A DNA stretch of 64,000 bases from Planctomycetota bacterium. GTDB taxonomy: Bacteria > Planctomycetota > B15-G4 > SIAN01. A program made the position numbers and the translations under genes. A model generated the notes under the pieces. It was not told where the DNA came from. It did not search any database and saw only the letters and a list, made by a program, of their open reading frames with translations. Positions within the stretch are counted from its first letter, which is position 1; each line of letters starts with the position of its first letter. Where the stretch lies: positions 310,001 to 374,000 of the forward strand of contig JANQQL010000031.1 in NCBI GenBank assembly GCA_028289345.1. The letters run 5' to 3'. Positions 16,706-25,746 of the stretch are shown one piece after another.

Positions 16706-17353
16706 TTGAGCTCGCAAGATCGAATCTCGAACCCCCCAGGCTCGCAAATCCCTTCCTCCAAGGAAAGGACGAGCTCGGCGGATTCCCCGGGCCATCCCCC
16801 ACCCCTGCCCGCCGAGCGCCGCCTCAAGCTGCTGGAAGCACAGCTGGTGCGAATGGAGAAGGCGTTGCACGACGCGATCCCCCGCCTGGACTCAGAACTC
16901 TCCATGGTGCGACGTCGACTGGACACTTCCCCGGATCCGGTCGACAGCCAGGATCCAAGCGGGAAGCAACTTGCCCAGTGTTTGGAGGCCATCGCGGACC
17001 TGCGGAGCAAGCTCGAGTCCCTCGAAAAGCGTCTGGGGGCGCCCGGCTCGACCGAAAAGGATCGGCGCCTTCGAGAGCTCCGCGAAGAACTCGAATCGCG
17101 GCTGCACGAAATCGAGCCCGAACTGCGCTCTCTGCATCAGAATCGAAAGGCCTCCCAAGAGGAACGGGCCCGCGAAATGGCCGAGATCCGCCGAGAGACA
17201 GCCCTGCGCGCCGAGGGGGTCGAACACCAGCTCTCCCGCATTGAACGCCGATTCGATGCCGCGTTTCGCGTCCAGCAGGAAGAGGCGCGACGCTGGCGAT
17301 GGCTGCTCCTGGTCGGAGTCATCGCGACGCTCCTGATCGCTCTCTTGAGGTGA
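16706..17353 (+). CDS. Coiled-coil protein with C-terminal membrane anchor
   Basis: 215 residues if the TTG at 16706 is used. That start has no clear ribosome binding site, and a start nearer 16850 (ATG) is possible. The N-terminus is Pro/Ser-rich and probably disordered. From about residue 38 to 190 the sequence is charged heptads (ERRLKLLEAQLVRMEKAL, RELREELESRLHEIEPEL), a long coiled coil. It ends with RRWRWLLLVGVIATLLIALLR, a single tail-anchoring helix. The product would be cytosolic coiled coil tethered to the inner membrane. No family was recognised and no functional link to neighbours is evident. Confidence 0.65.
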   Translation: MSSQDRISNPPGSQIPSSKERTSSADSPGHPPPLPAERRLKLLEAQLVRMEKALHDAIPRLDSELSMVRRRLDTSPDPVDSQDPSGKQLAQCLEAIADLRSKLESLEKRLGAPGSTEKDRRLRELREELESRLHEIEPELRSLHQNRKASQEERAREMAEIRRETALRAEGVEHQLSRIERRFDAAFRVQQEEARRWRWLLLVGVIATLLIALLR

Positions 17354-17410
17354 CCCCGAGCCCTCCATCCGGCCCGGGAATGGGGAGCGCGGCGTTCGGT
17401 CAATCCGCCC

Positions 17411-18715
17411 TCACCAACTGACCTCAACCCCCGCTGAGACGCCACGCACGGTCAGGTCTGGAACGGGAATTTGGTGGTCGTAGAACACCACCAAAACGGC
17501 AAAGAGACGTCCGGAGAGTTCCTCCGTAAGGACTCCCTTGCCGACCCCGTCGGCGTCGAAGCTGCCTTTGAGTTCCGGCCACTCATAGGCCGCGTGGAAC
17601 AGGTCGTCTGGCGTGACTGGCAAGCGTCGGGATCCAAGCTCGAAGGGTGGATCTTGGGATCGGGACAGGGCGATCTGATACTTCGCTCCCGGCGGGCCGG
17701 TGACCTCAAAGGATCGGTCCTCGCCGAACTTCAGGGTCAGCGGGTGCAGCTCCTCGGCAAGAGGCTCGTCTTCCCCCCATCCGGCCTCGATCCATCCCCG
17801 CCCATGCATCGCTTGCAAGATGGCGCGCGCCATGTGGGCATAGCCACGGTGCGTGGGATGACGATCTCCGGGAATCAGGATTTCGTTGTACGCCCGATCC
17901 TCGAGTAGCTCGCCGAACAGGGTGCGATGGTCCACGAACGGGACCTGATGGCGTGCCGCCACTTCCTGAGCCGCTTGGGAGGGTGCGCCGTAGTCTGGCT
18001 CGGGAGACGGATAGCTGTTCAAGATCACGTGGGCGCCGGCTTCTTTGCAAAGAGTCGCCAGAGCGTCGAAATCACGCACGCACAGTTCGTAGGTTTCCTG
18101 GTCGTTGCGGCGTTTGCCGGTCTTGCGGATTTCGATGGTCTCGGCACCCGCTCCCCCCTCCACCCCAACGCGGTCGGTCCCCCACTCGGTGATTCGCTCC
18201 AGACCCGGAATGGCCTCTTCGGTGGCCTCCTTTTCCGCCAACGCCAGCTTGACCAAACGCACCAGGATGCGGTCGTTCCACCAGTTCAGCAGAGCAGGGG
18301 TTCGCACAGGGTCCGCGCGATTCCAGCGGTTGTTGTGTCCGCCCAGAATGATGACCAGCTCGGGGCGAATCGCCTCCAAGTGGCGCGGCAGAGCGGCCAC
18401 CATCTGGGCGGTGTTCTGGGCGGGAATTCCGCGATTCACCACCGCCCACCGCTGCTCGCCGCGCTCGTTCAACATGGCTTCGAGCCGAGCCGGGAAGCTC
18501 TCTTCGGTCGGGTAATACAAACCGAACGTGTAGGAGTCCCCGATGCAGAGCGCTCGTCGATCGGCCGTGACCCAATCGGCGTCTCGCGATGCCAGAAGCG
18601 AGTCCACCCGATCCCCGAAAGCCACGGCGAGGCCGAGTTCGACGACGCCGAAAACAAAAACCGTACTGCCCAGAACCAGCGCCAGGCGGGAAACCCATCG
18701 CGACCCACTCTTCAT
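17411..18715 (-). CDS. Membrane-anchored SGNH-type hydrolase/esterase
   Basis: 434 residues, ATG 18715. An N-terminal signal-anchor helix (about 9-30) exports the domain. SGNH block I is CIGDSYTFGLYY with the catalytic Ser. Block III appears as GGHNNRWN, and the catalytic Asp-x-x-His block is DRHPTHRGYAH. Family members deacylate sugars or lipids. Anchored versions often act on exopolysaccharide O-acetyl groups. The roughly 115-residue C-terminal extension is beta-rich and unassigned. It is convergent with the coiled-coil gene and divergent from the 1192-residue repeat protein. The shown start has only weak Shine-Dalgarno support. Confidence 0.8.
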   Translation of the reverse strand: MKSGSRWVSRLALVLGSTVFVFGVVELGLAVAFGDRVDSLLASRDADWVTADRRALCIGDSYTFGLYYPTEESFPARLEAMLNERGEQRWAVVNRGIPAQNTAQMVAALPRHLEAIRPELVIILGGHNNRWNRADPVRTPALLNWWNDRILVRLVKLALAEKEATEEAIPGLERITEWGTDRVGVEGGAGAETIEIRKTGKRRNDQETYELCVRDFDALATLCKEAGAHVILNSYPSPEPDYGAPSQAAQEVAARHQVPFVDHRTLFGELLEDRAYNEILIPGDRHPTHRGYAHMARAILQAMHGRGWIEAGWGEDEPLAEELHPLTLKFGEDRSFEVTGPPGAKYQIALSRSQDPPFELGSRRLPVTPDDLFHAAYEWPELKGSFDADGVGKGVLTEELSGRLFAVLVVFYDHQIPVPDLTVRGVSAGVEVSW

Positions 18716-19022
18716 GACGTCGCCCGACCTCTCCCCCGGCGAGCCGAGGGCCGGTTCGGCCACCCTTCGGACGGCCAGAATGCCGAAGCGAGGCCACCCA
18801 AGCGCGTGGTCTCGTGGCTCATGGTCGTGAGAGTGAGTCGATTCTGCACAAACGCGCCCATCTCGAAAGCAGTCACGGGTTGGCACCCCCCGAGAACGAA
18901 TCCCTCGCGGCGGGCCCTTGATTTGCACCACTTCGGAATCCTGAATCCCAGAATCGCCCATTGTCTCCCAACTCTCGGGCGGCAGCCCTCACTGTTTTCT
19001 CGAATCGGCCAGCGAGGCACTC
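18716..19022. other. Divergent intergenic region, no gene seen
   Basis: About 300 bases between the divergent SGNH hydrolase and repeat-protein genes. The only feature I can support is AGCGAGG at about 19009-19015 as ribosome binding site for the gene at 19023. No convincing promoter hexamers, hairpins or small reading frames were found. Confidence 0.4.
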
Positions 19023-22000
19023 ATGCGCGGACTCATCGCCGGCACTCTCCTACTCGGCATCGTCGCGGTTGGCACCTGGTGGTTGCTCCGCGGCGACGAG
19101 TCGGCCCAGCCGAATCCGCAGGCCCCGGTCACTGCCAAGGAGGCAGAGCGGCACTCGATCGAGCAAGGTTCCTTGGCCGCCACTCCGGACGAAGAACTGG
19201 ATGCCCAGCGGCTCGAGTCCACCGTCCGGGAGGAAGAGGAAGACGACTCCGGAGTTGTGGAGTCACCCGGCCCCGGCACCTACCAAGTGAGGGGCACGGT
19301 GCGTCATGCCAGCACCGGAAACCCGGTGTCGAACGCCCTCGTGTTCGCCCAGGTCCGCCGCCCCTCGCTGACCGTCATGAACCTGTCCGCCAACATCCAG
19401 GGACAGATGCACAAACGCAAACCCGCCGCCTTTCACAGCATGCAAGGCTCGGAGTTTCAAGAAGACGAATTCCCCGAGGTCGACGCTGAGCCATCGGAAG
19501 CAGCCAACCCTGTGGTCGGCTGGGGCGACGTATCGCGCGTGCAAACCCGTACTGATGCGACTGGTGCGTTCGCCCTCGAAGGGGTCCCGACTCGCCATTT
19601 CTTCTTATGCGCAGACGTGCCGCAGCACTGCGTGGTCAGCGACTGCCAAGTCAAGATCCCCGAGGACTCCGCTTTCACGTCCTTGGATGTCGTCGTTGCC
19701 AAAGCCGGAACCATTCATGGCACCGTGGTCGATGCCGGAGGCGATCCCGTGCCCGGCGCTCGCGTCGAGATCTACCAACCGTTCAACCCCTTCGAGTTCG
19801 CCAGTGGCAACCTGACCATGCGCACGCCTCACCAGGAAGAGTGCAACGATCAGGGGACATTCCACCTGGATTCCATTCCTCCGGACATCGAGCTTCAGCT
19901 TCGCGCACACAGCGCTCCTCATTCCCGATCCCGCCGTCAGGACGTCGTGGTGCGAAGTGGAGAGACGGAAACCGTCGCGCTCGTTCTCGGAGCAAGGACC
20001 GAACTCCACGTGACCGTGCGTGACGAGTCTGGTCGCGAGATCGAGAATGCGCGAGTGCGGGTGCGCTCGACCAAGATCGATTTGAACGACATCAGTACGG
20101 GCGGGGGTCTTTCTCAAGACATCCGAAACACCGACGAAACGGGTGTTGCCAAATTCCTCGGTCAGGCGCCGGGTCCCGTCTCGGTCCGAGTCAGCCATGC
20201 GGACTACCGCACCAGCGACCTTCACGACGCACTGATTTCAGCCGAGGAATCGCGAAGCGTCGAAGTCGTGATGGTTCCGGGCCTGTCCGTCGAAGGCAAG
20301 GTGGTGGATCCCGAAGGAGCGCCGGTGGCTTTCGCCAAGGTGAAAGCCACCCGCAAGATCACGCTCAGCAACCTTCTTTCCATGGAAGACAACGCCGAAA
20401 CGCCCTGGCAATCCACCGACGAGGAAGGCGTTTTTCATCTGCGCAATCTTCCTGCAGGGGACTTGGTGATTTCCGCGGAGGCTCGCGATTACCAGCGCTC
20501 CGAAATGTCAGCCAGCTCGGGAACCACCGGTCTGGTCCTGACCCTCAAACCGGCCGCCGCCGTCGAAGGCATCGTCGTTTCCCGCGTCACCGGAGATGTG
20601 GTGAAGCGGTTCTCGTTGCGCGCCAACCAGAAGCAGACGTTCTCCATGAACCCGGCGGATTGGGAGAACACGGCTCGCAACCACGAAGTCTTTCCGTACG
20701 CGTCATCCAACGGAAAGTTTCGTCTGACAGGCATTCCCCAAGGTCGGTACCAATTGACCATCGAAGCCGACGACCATGCCAAGTTCACTTCCGATTGGCT
20801 GGAGATCGAAGAGGGCCAAGTGATTCGCGGCTTCGTGGCCTACCTGGACCCCGAAGCCAGAATCTCGGGGACCGTGACCAACGCGGAGACCGGCCAGCCG
20901 GTGGCTGGCGCCCAAGTCCTCGTCGCGACCCGCTCAACCAACCCCATCACCCTGGCCATGGAACGCATGTTTGGTGGTGACACCGTGGAAACAGGGGAGG
21001 ATGGGAGATTCGAGATCGGCGGGCTCAGTGCGGGGACCTACCAGCTTTCCTCGCGGCATCTCGAGTTCGCGGAGTTCAACCGCTCGGGCATCGAAATCGG
21101 TCGCGGAGAGGTGCTCGATGGCGTCCAGCTGGCCATGGAACGTGGCGCCGAGATCTTCGGCCGGGTGCTGGACGATCGCGGTGACGCGGTGGTCGGTCAG
21201 CGGATTCTCGCCTCGGACACGACTGGTTCCTCGGTCAAGACTTCCACCAGTGATGCCGAGGGCAACTACCGAATCGTGGCTCTCGCGCCGGGACGCTACT
21301 CGCTGACGCGCATGCCAGGGTCCTTCTCCTTCGACAGCGACAACTTCATGAAGCAGTTCGCGGACGGCATCGAGACCAAAACGGTGTCTCTCAAAGCCGG
21401 CGAGTCTGCCGAAGTCGACTTTGGGGAGGGATGGCGGGGCACTGGAAAACTCCAGGGGATCGTCCGCCAAGGGGACCAGCCAGTGGCCGGCGCATTCGTC
21501 ACCGCCGTCGCTCGAGGTGACTCCCTGCCCGCGCTTGGATCCAGCGGCGGTCGAACCACCATCACCGATCCGGATGGGAGCTTTGAGTTCACTGGACTCC
21601 CCGCGGGAGAAGCCATTGCCCAAGTGCAAACCAACGTCGGTGGGTTCGTGCTCCCGGAGAGCGTCCACCTTCAAGAGGTCCACATCACCGCCGAAGGAGT
21701 GACGGAGGCGAACTTCGAAATTCCGGCGGGTTCCATTCGAGGCGTGGTGCAAGGTCTTGAAGATGGCGAAGGGCTGGCGGGCGTCCCGGTGTACGCGGAG
21801 CGGGTCGATCGCGACTATTCCCGGAACGGCCTGCTCGCCTACGGTTCTTCGCGCCCCTCCACCACGGTCAGCGGCGCGGATGGGGCATTCACCTTGCGCA
21901 ACCTGGCGAGCGGCACCTACCGGGTCCTTGCCGGCGGCAGCGACCTTCTGCAATTCAGCCCCGCGGAACATGCGCTGACGATCCTTGACAACATCGAAGT

Positions 22001-22601
22001 GCGAGAAGGACAAGCCCAAGAAGTCGGGGCGATCGCCCTGGCACCCGCCGCTCGCATCGTAGGCACCGTCACCGGGCCCGATGGCCGTCCAGTCGCCGGC
22101 GCCACCCTATTCCTTCGTCCGTCGGACGGGGGTCCGCTGCTGCAGGCGTTCAGCAGTGTGTCGACGGACATCAGTGGTTCGTTCACCTACCAGGGAGTTC
22201 CCGAGGGATCGTTCCAGGTGATTTGCAAGGCCCCCGACTACGCGTTGACCGAATCGCGGCCCGTTCGAGTTCGCACCGGAGAATCCTCGGAAGTGAGCTT
22301 TCGCCTCAAACCAGGAACCCGAGTCGTCGTGCTGTTCGACCATGAACAAGTGGACACGGCTTCCCTTTCGACCTTGGACCTGGAAGTCATCGGCCCGGAC
22401 GGAAAGGTCGTGAGCGGGATGTTCGGACTTTCCGATCTCTTGGCCGCCACCTTCGAACCGGTCGAATCGGGTGCCTATCCCGTGGGCACTTACGGTCCCG
22501 GCAACTACCGAGTGCGTGGCCAACTCGCTGGCAAGTCCTTCGAAAAGGAATTCGAACTTCGCGGCGAACCGGAACTCAGAATTCCCGTGGAGATTCCGTA
22601 G
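19023..22601 (+). CDS. Large exported protein with tandem carboxypeptidase-regulatory-like (Ig/transthyretin-type) domains
   Basis: 1192 residues. An N-terminal hydrophobic anchor (about 4-22, RGLIAGTLLLGIVAVGTWWLL) is followed by an acidic linker. Then come roughly ten repeats of 80-100 residues, each with the CarboxypepD_reg pattern: a G-x-V opening, P-V-x-G-A/F-A-x-V in the middle, D-x-x-G-x-F, and L-P/A-x-G-x-Y near the end. Examples are PDGRPVAGATLFLR and GADGAFTLRNLASGTYRV. Some domains carry short inserts. No enzymatic motif is visible. The protein most likely forms a long periplasmic or surface rod. Its nearest same-strand neighbour is the nuclease gene about 90 bases downstream, with no obvious shared function. 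Confidence 0.88.
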   Translation: MRGLIAGTLLLGIVAVGTWWLLRGDESAQPNPQAPVTAKEAERHSIEQGSLAATPDEELDAQRLESTVREEEEDDSGVVESPGPGTYQVRGTVRHASTGNPVSNALVFAQVRRPSLTVMNLSANIQGQMHKRKPAAFHSMQGSEFQEDEFPEVDAEPSEAANPVVGWGDVSRVQTRTDATGAFALEGVPTRHFFLCADVPQHCVVSDCQVKIPEDSAFTSLDVVVAKAGTIHGTVVDAGGDPVPGARVEIYQPFNPFEFASGNLTMRTPHQEECNDQGTFHLDSIPPDIELQLRAHSAPHSRSRRQDVVVRSGETETVALVLGARTELHVTVRDESGREIENARVRVRSTKIDLNDISTGGGLSQDIRNTDETGVAKFLGQAPGPVSVRVSHADYRTSDLHDALISAEESRSVEVVMVPGLSVEGKVVDPEGAPVAFAKVKATRKITLSNLLSMEDNAETPWQSTDEEGVFHLRNLPAGDLVISAEARDYQRSEMSASSGTTGLVLTLKPAAAVEGIVVSRVTGDVVKRFSLRANQKQTFSMNPADWENTARNHEVFPYASSNGKFRLTGIPQGRYQLTIEADDHAKFTSDWLEIEEGQVIRGFVAYLDPEARISGTVTNAETGQPVAGAQVLVATRSTNPITLAMERMFGGDTVETGEDGRFEIGGLSAGTYQLSSRHLEFAEFNRSGIEIGRGEVLDGVQLAMERGAEIFGRVLDDRGDAVVGQRILASDTTGSSVKTSTSDAEGNYRIVALAPGRYSLTRMPGSFSFDSDNFMKQFADGIETKTVSLKAGESAEVDFGEGWRGTGKLQGIVRQGDQPVAGAFVTAVARGDSLPALGSSGGRTTITDPDGSFEFTGLPAGEAIAQVQTNVGGFVLPESVHLQEVHITAEGVTEANFEIPAGSIRGVVQGLEDGEGLAGVPVYAERVDRDYSRNGLLAYGSSRPSTTVSGADGAFTLRNLASGTYRVLAGGSDLLQFSPAEHALTILDNIEVREGQAQEVGAIALAPAARIVGTVTGPDGRPVAGATLFLRPSDGGPLLQAFSSVSTDISGSFTYQGVPEGSFQVICKAPDYALTESRPVRVRTGESSEVSFRLKPGTRVVVLFDHEQVDTASLSTLDLEVIGPDGKVVSGMFGLSDLLAATFEPVESGAYPVGTYGPGNYRVRGQLAGKSFEKEFELRGEPELRIPVEIP

Positions 22602-22694
22602 ACAACCCCTGATCAACGACCGCATGGAATCACCAGCCGGTGCGCAATCTCGGGACCAACCGCCGGTTATCATCTCCCCGCGGAGGGGAGATTC

Positions 22695-23636
22695 ATGGCG
22701 GACATTCGCAACCACTTGACGTGGTCGTTTTCCAGGCAGCAAGTCTTTGAGTCCTGCGAGCTGCGCTACTTCTACCGCTACTACCAGTTCTGGGGCGGTT
22801 GGGGTCGCGGCGCTCCCCAGGAATCACGCACGGCGTACCTATTCTCGAAGATGCAAACCCTGCCGATGTTGATCGGCTCCGCGGTGCATCAAGTCATCGA
22901 GGACTTGCTCCGCTCTCATCAAAAGGGCAGACCGCTCAAAGATCCCGTGCAGCGGCTCCGCGACCGTCTGAACAACGCCTGGCGAGACTCCAAGAACCGG
23001 GGTTGGGAATCGGTGGGCCCCAAGCGCTGTCCCCCCCTGTTCGAGCACTACTACGACCGGCCCCCCACCCGCGACCAACTCACCGAGCTTCGTGAGCTGG
23101 CACTCCGCTGCCTGGACAACTTCCTGAACAGCGAATTGTTCGCAGACATGCAGCAACGGGGTCCCGCTAGTTGGCGCGCCATCGAAGAGCTATCGGTGCT
23201 GCCGGTCACGGGCGTGGATGCCTACATCGCGCCGGACTTCTGCTACGACCGGGACGGGGAAACCTGGATCCTCGACTGGAAGACCGGCGCACCCCGCGAA
23301 GACATGTCTTTGCAACTTCGCGCCTACGCCCTGTATGCCGTGGAAACCTGGAGGATCCCTGCGGAACGCGTGCGAGCATTCGACGTGTTCCTCGGGGGAA
23401 CCGAGGGAGCGGTCCTGCAAGAGGTCGAGATCTCGGAAGACTCGCTGGAGGAGGCTCGCCAGGCCGTGGGCCAATCCATCGCCACCATGAAGAACAAGCT
23501 TCAGGCTCCGGAGCAAAACCTCGCGGTCATCGAGGACTTCGCCCCCACCACCGACGCGCACACCTGCGATCAATGCTTCTTCCAAGGCATGTGTAACGAG
23601 CGTGCCGTGGAAACCGCGGCCACCAGTGCTGCTTAG
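22695..23636 (+). CDS. PD-(D/E)XK nuclease with Cas4/AddB-type Fe-S cysteines
   Basis: 313 residues, ATG preceded by GGAGGGGAG. Motifs in order are SFSRQQVFESCELRYFYRY with Cys21, GSAVHQVIEDLL (G-x3-H), the catalytic core APDF and LDWKTG, QLRAYALYA (Q-x3-Y), and C-terminal C291-x2-C294-x5-C300. The four cysteines match the Fe-S cluster arrangement of Cas4 and AddB nucleases. It stands alone: no helicase, cas1/cas2 or CRISPR repeat is nearby. A role in DNA repair or end resection is likely. A stand-alone defence function is possible. Confidence 0.88.
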   Translation: MADIRNHLTWSFSRQQVFESCELRYFYRYYQFWGGWGRGAPQESRTAYLFSKMQTLPMLIGSAVHQVIEDLLRSHQKGRPLKDPVQRLRDRLNNAWRDSKNRGWESVGPKRCPPLFEHYYDRPPTRDQLTELRELALRCLDNFLNSELFADMQQRGPASWRAIEELSVLPVTGVDAYIAPDFCYDRDGETWILDWKTGAPREDMSLQLRAYALYAVETWRIPAERVRAFDVFLGGTEGAVLQEVEISEDSLEEARQAVGQSIATMKNKLQAPEQNLAVIEDFAPTTDAHTCDQCFFQGMCNERAVETAATSAA

Positions 23637-23724
23637 CATGCTGGCGAACGAAGGCTTCGGGGGGCAGATTCTGTCGGGAGTCGCCGCGGTTCGCCCTGAA
23701 CGCTTCTGACAGACCGGTGCTCGC

Positions 23725-24999
23725 TCACTCGTGGCGCAGGGCCTCGACGGGATCCATCGAGGCGGCCCTCCAGGCAGGGTAGAGGCCGAAGATCATCCCC
23801 ACGCCGACCGAAATGCCGAACGAGAGGACCAGTGAGCTGGGAGTCACGATGGTGACCAACTCACTGAAGCGGGAAACCACGAACGGAATCGCGACTCCCA
23901 CGGCCACTCCCAATCCGCCACCACCACAGGCAAGCACCACGGTCTCGACCAAGAACTGAAACAGGATGTGTCCGCGCTTGGCACCGAGGGCTCGACGCAC
24001 ACCGATCTCTCGAGTGCGCTCGGTCACCGTGGCCAACATGACGTTGGTGATGCCAATCCCTCCCACCAGCAGCGAGATTCCAGCGATGGAACCGAGCACC
24101 AGATTGAACATGCGCTTGGTTCGCTCCGCCTCCCGCAACAAAGACAAGGGAACCACGACTTCGTAGTCGCGCTTGTCCTTGTGCCCGTGTTCGAGAATGC
24201 CCTCGATCACCTGGGACACCGGCTCGACCCGATCCAGCGATCCCACTTTCACTTGAAGCTCGTGCAGCTCGACTTGCTCCATGTCGCGAGACCCGGACGA
24301 GACTTTGACGATGATCTCACCGTACAACTCCCGAACCGTACTCAGCGGAGCGTAGATGTCCTTGCCGAAGTCTTCTAGACTGCCGGACTGGTCGCCTCGA
24401 ATCACGGTTCGGGGCTGCATCACTCCGACCACCCGGAACGAGAACTTCCCCGCCTTCACGATCTTGCCGAGCGGATCCTCCAGGGGAAACAGATCCCGAG
24501 CAATGCGATCGCCCAGCACACAGACCGCTCGACTTTGCTTCAGGTCGATGGCGGACAAGAAACGCCCTTCACTGACCTGATAGCGGTTGACGTTGCGATA
24601 GAGAGGCAAGGTCCCCACCACCCGCGCTTCCATGCGGCGATCCCGAAACCGCGAATCCTGGTAGATCGCCCGGACCGGCACCACCACTTCGATGCCGGGC
24701 ACGGTTTCCTGAATGCGCTGGACATCGCGGTAGGTGATGCCGTACTTGGAAATCCGGGATCGCTCGGCCGACGCCGAATTGCTCTCCGGCGGTTTGACAC
24801 TGCGAACCAGAACATTGTTGGACCCGAGAGCTTGGATGCGTTGCTGCACGTCGAAGCTCAGGCCTTCCCCGATTGCCAACATGGCAATCACGGATGCCAC
24901 TCCGAACAACACTCCCATGCAGGTCAACAGCGAACGCAAACCGTGGAGCAAGAGGCTCTGCACGCCCAGCTTCAGCGTCCGTGCCGCAGTGCCGATCAT
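23725..24999 (-). CDS. MacB/FtsX-type ABC transporter permease
   Basis: 424-residue inner-membrane permease of the macrolide exporter/LolCDE class. The first helix follows SLLLHGLRSLLTCMGVLFGV. A large periplasmic MacB_PCD domain spans about 45-270. Three C-terminal helices contain GGIGITNVMLATVTERTREIG and RRALGAK, typical FtsX signatures. The N-terminal ATPase domain of true MacB is absent and is supplied by the adjacent separate gene. The start codon overlaps the stop of that ATPase gene (ATGA), so the two are translationally coupled. It is the last gene of the TolC-MacA-ATPase-permease operon. Confidence 0.93.
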   Translation of the reverse strand: MIGTAARTLKLGVQSLLLHGLRSLLTCMGVLFGVASVIAMLAIGEGLSFDVQQRIQALGSNNVLVRSVKPPESNSASAERSRISKYGITYRDVQRIQETVPGIEVVVPVRAIYQDSRFRDRRMEARVVGTLPLYRNVNRYQVSEGRFLSAIDLKQSRAVCVLGDRIARDLFPLEDPLGKIVKAGKFSFRVVGVMQPRTVIRGDQSGSLEDFGKDIYAPLSTVRELYGEIIVKVSSGSRDMEQVELHELQVKVGSLDRVEPVSQVIEGILEHGHKDKRDYEVVVPLSLLREAERTKRMFNLVLGSIAGISLLVGGIGITNVMLATVTERTREIGVRRALGAKRGHILFQFLVETVVLACGGGGLGVAVGVAIPFVVSRFSELVTIVTPSSLVLSFGISVGVGMIFGLYPAWRAASMDPVEALRHE

Positions 25000-25730
25000 C
25001 CGGCCGATCTCCCGGGAACAGACCGTCCCCCTTGGGTGATCTCATCCACCAGCCCGTCCTTGACTCGCAACACCGAGGTCGCGTGGTCGGCGATCGAGGG
25101 ATCGTGGGTGACCAGGATCAGGGTCCGTCCTTGCTGGTGAAGCTCTTCGAACAAGGCCAGGATCTCCTCCGAGGTCTTCGAATCGAGGTTTCCCGTGGGC
25201 TCGTCGGCGAGAAGCACCAACGGGTCATTGACCAGGGCTCGGGCCACGGCCACCCGCTGTTGCTGTCCCCCGGAAAGCTCGGTGGAGCGATGATCCAAAC
25301 GATCGCCGAGCCCGACCTTCTCCAACAACGCGCGCGCTCGTTCACGACTCTCCTGGATCGGAACGCCCTGATAGAAGAGCGGCACCTCGACGTTCTCCAG
25401 AATCGTGAGCTGAGGAATCAAGTGGAACGACTGAAACACGAAGCCCAAGTCCTTGCCTCGAGTTTCCGAAAGCTCATCGTCCGAGAGCTGGGCCACGTTC
25501 TTGCCCCCGAGCCAATACTCGCCCGCGCTGGGCCGGTCCAAACAGCCGAGGAGATTCAAGAGCGTCGACTTGCCCGACCCGGAGGGCCCCATGATGGCCC
25601 AATACTCCCCCTGGCGAATGGTGAGGTCCACCCCATCCAACGCTTTGACGACATTGGTGCCCATGAAGTAGTGGCGCTGAAGGTTCTTCAGCTCGACCAC
25701 GGCGGGAGCGGAATCCTGGGCGGAGTTCAT
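24996..25730 (-). CDS. LolD/MacB-type ABC transporter ATPase
   Basis: 244 residues from ATG 25730, which lies 16 bases after the stop of the membrane-fusion gene. A longer in-frame start at 25772 would overlap that gene. It has Walker [11 protein letters not shown]-loop [10 protein letters not shown], the ABC signature [15 protein letters not shown], Walker [12 protein letters not shown] and the H-loop THD. The [12 protein letters not shown] and [11 protein letters not shown] stretches are typical of the LolD/MacB/SalX group. It powers the permease encoded by the overlapping downstream gene. Confidence 0.93.
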   Translation of the reverse strand: MNSAQDSAPAVVELKNLQRHYFMGTNVVKALDGVDLTIRQGEYWAIMGPSGSGKSTLLNLLGCLDRPSAGEYWLGGKNVAQLSDDELSETRGKDLGFVFQSFHLIPQLTILENVEVPLFYQGVPIQESRERARALLEKVGLGDRLDHRSTELSGGQQQRVAVARALVNDPLVLLADEPTGNLDSKTSEEILALFEELHQQGRTLILVTHDPSIADHATSVLRVKDGLVDEITQGGRSVPGRSAG

Positions 25731-25746
25731 GAATGGGAAGTGCCGC

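Noticed and set aside
17927-19489. A 520-codon plus-strand open frame spanning the SGNH gene and the next start
   Set aside because: It conflicts with two supported genes and has shadow-like Arg/Pro composition.
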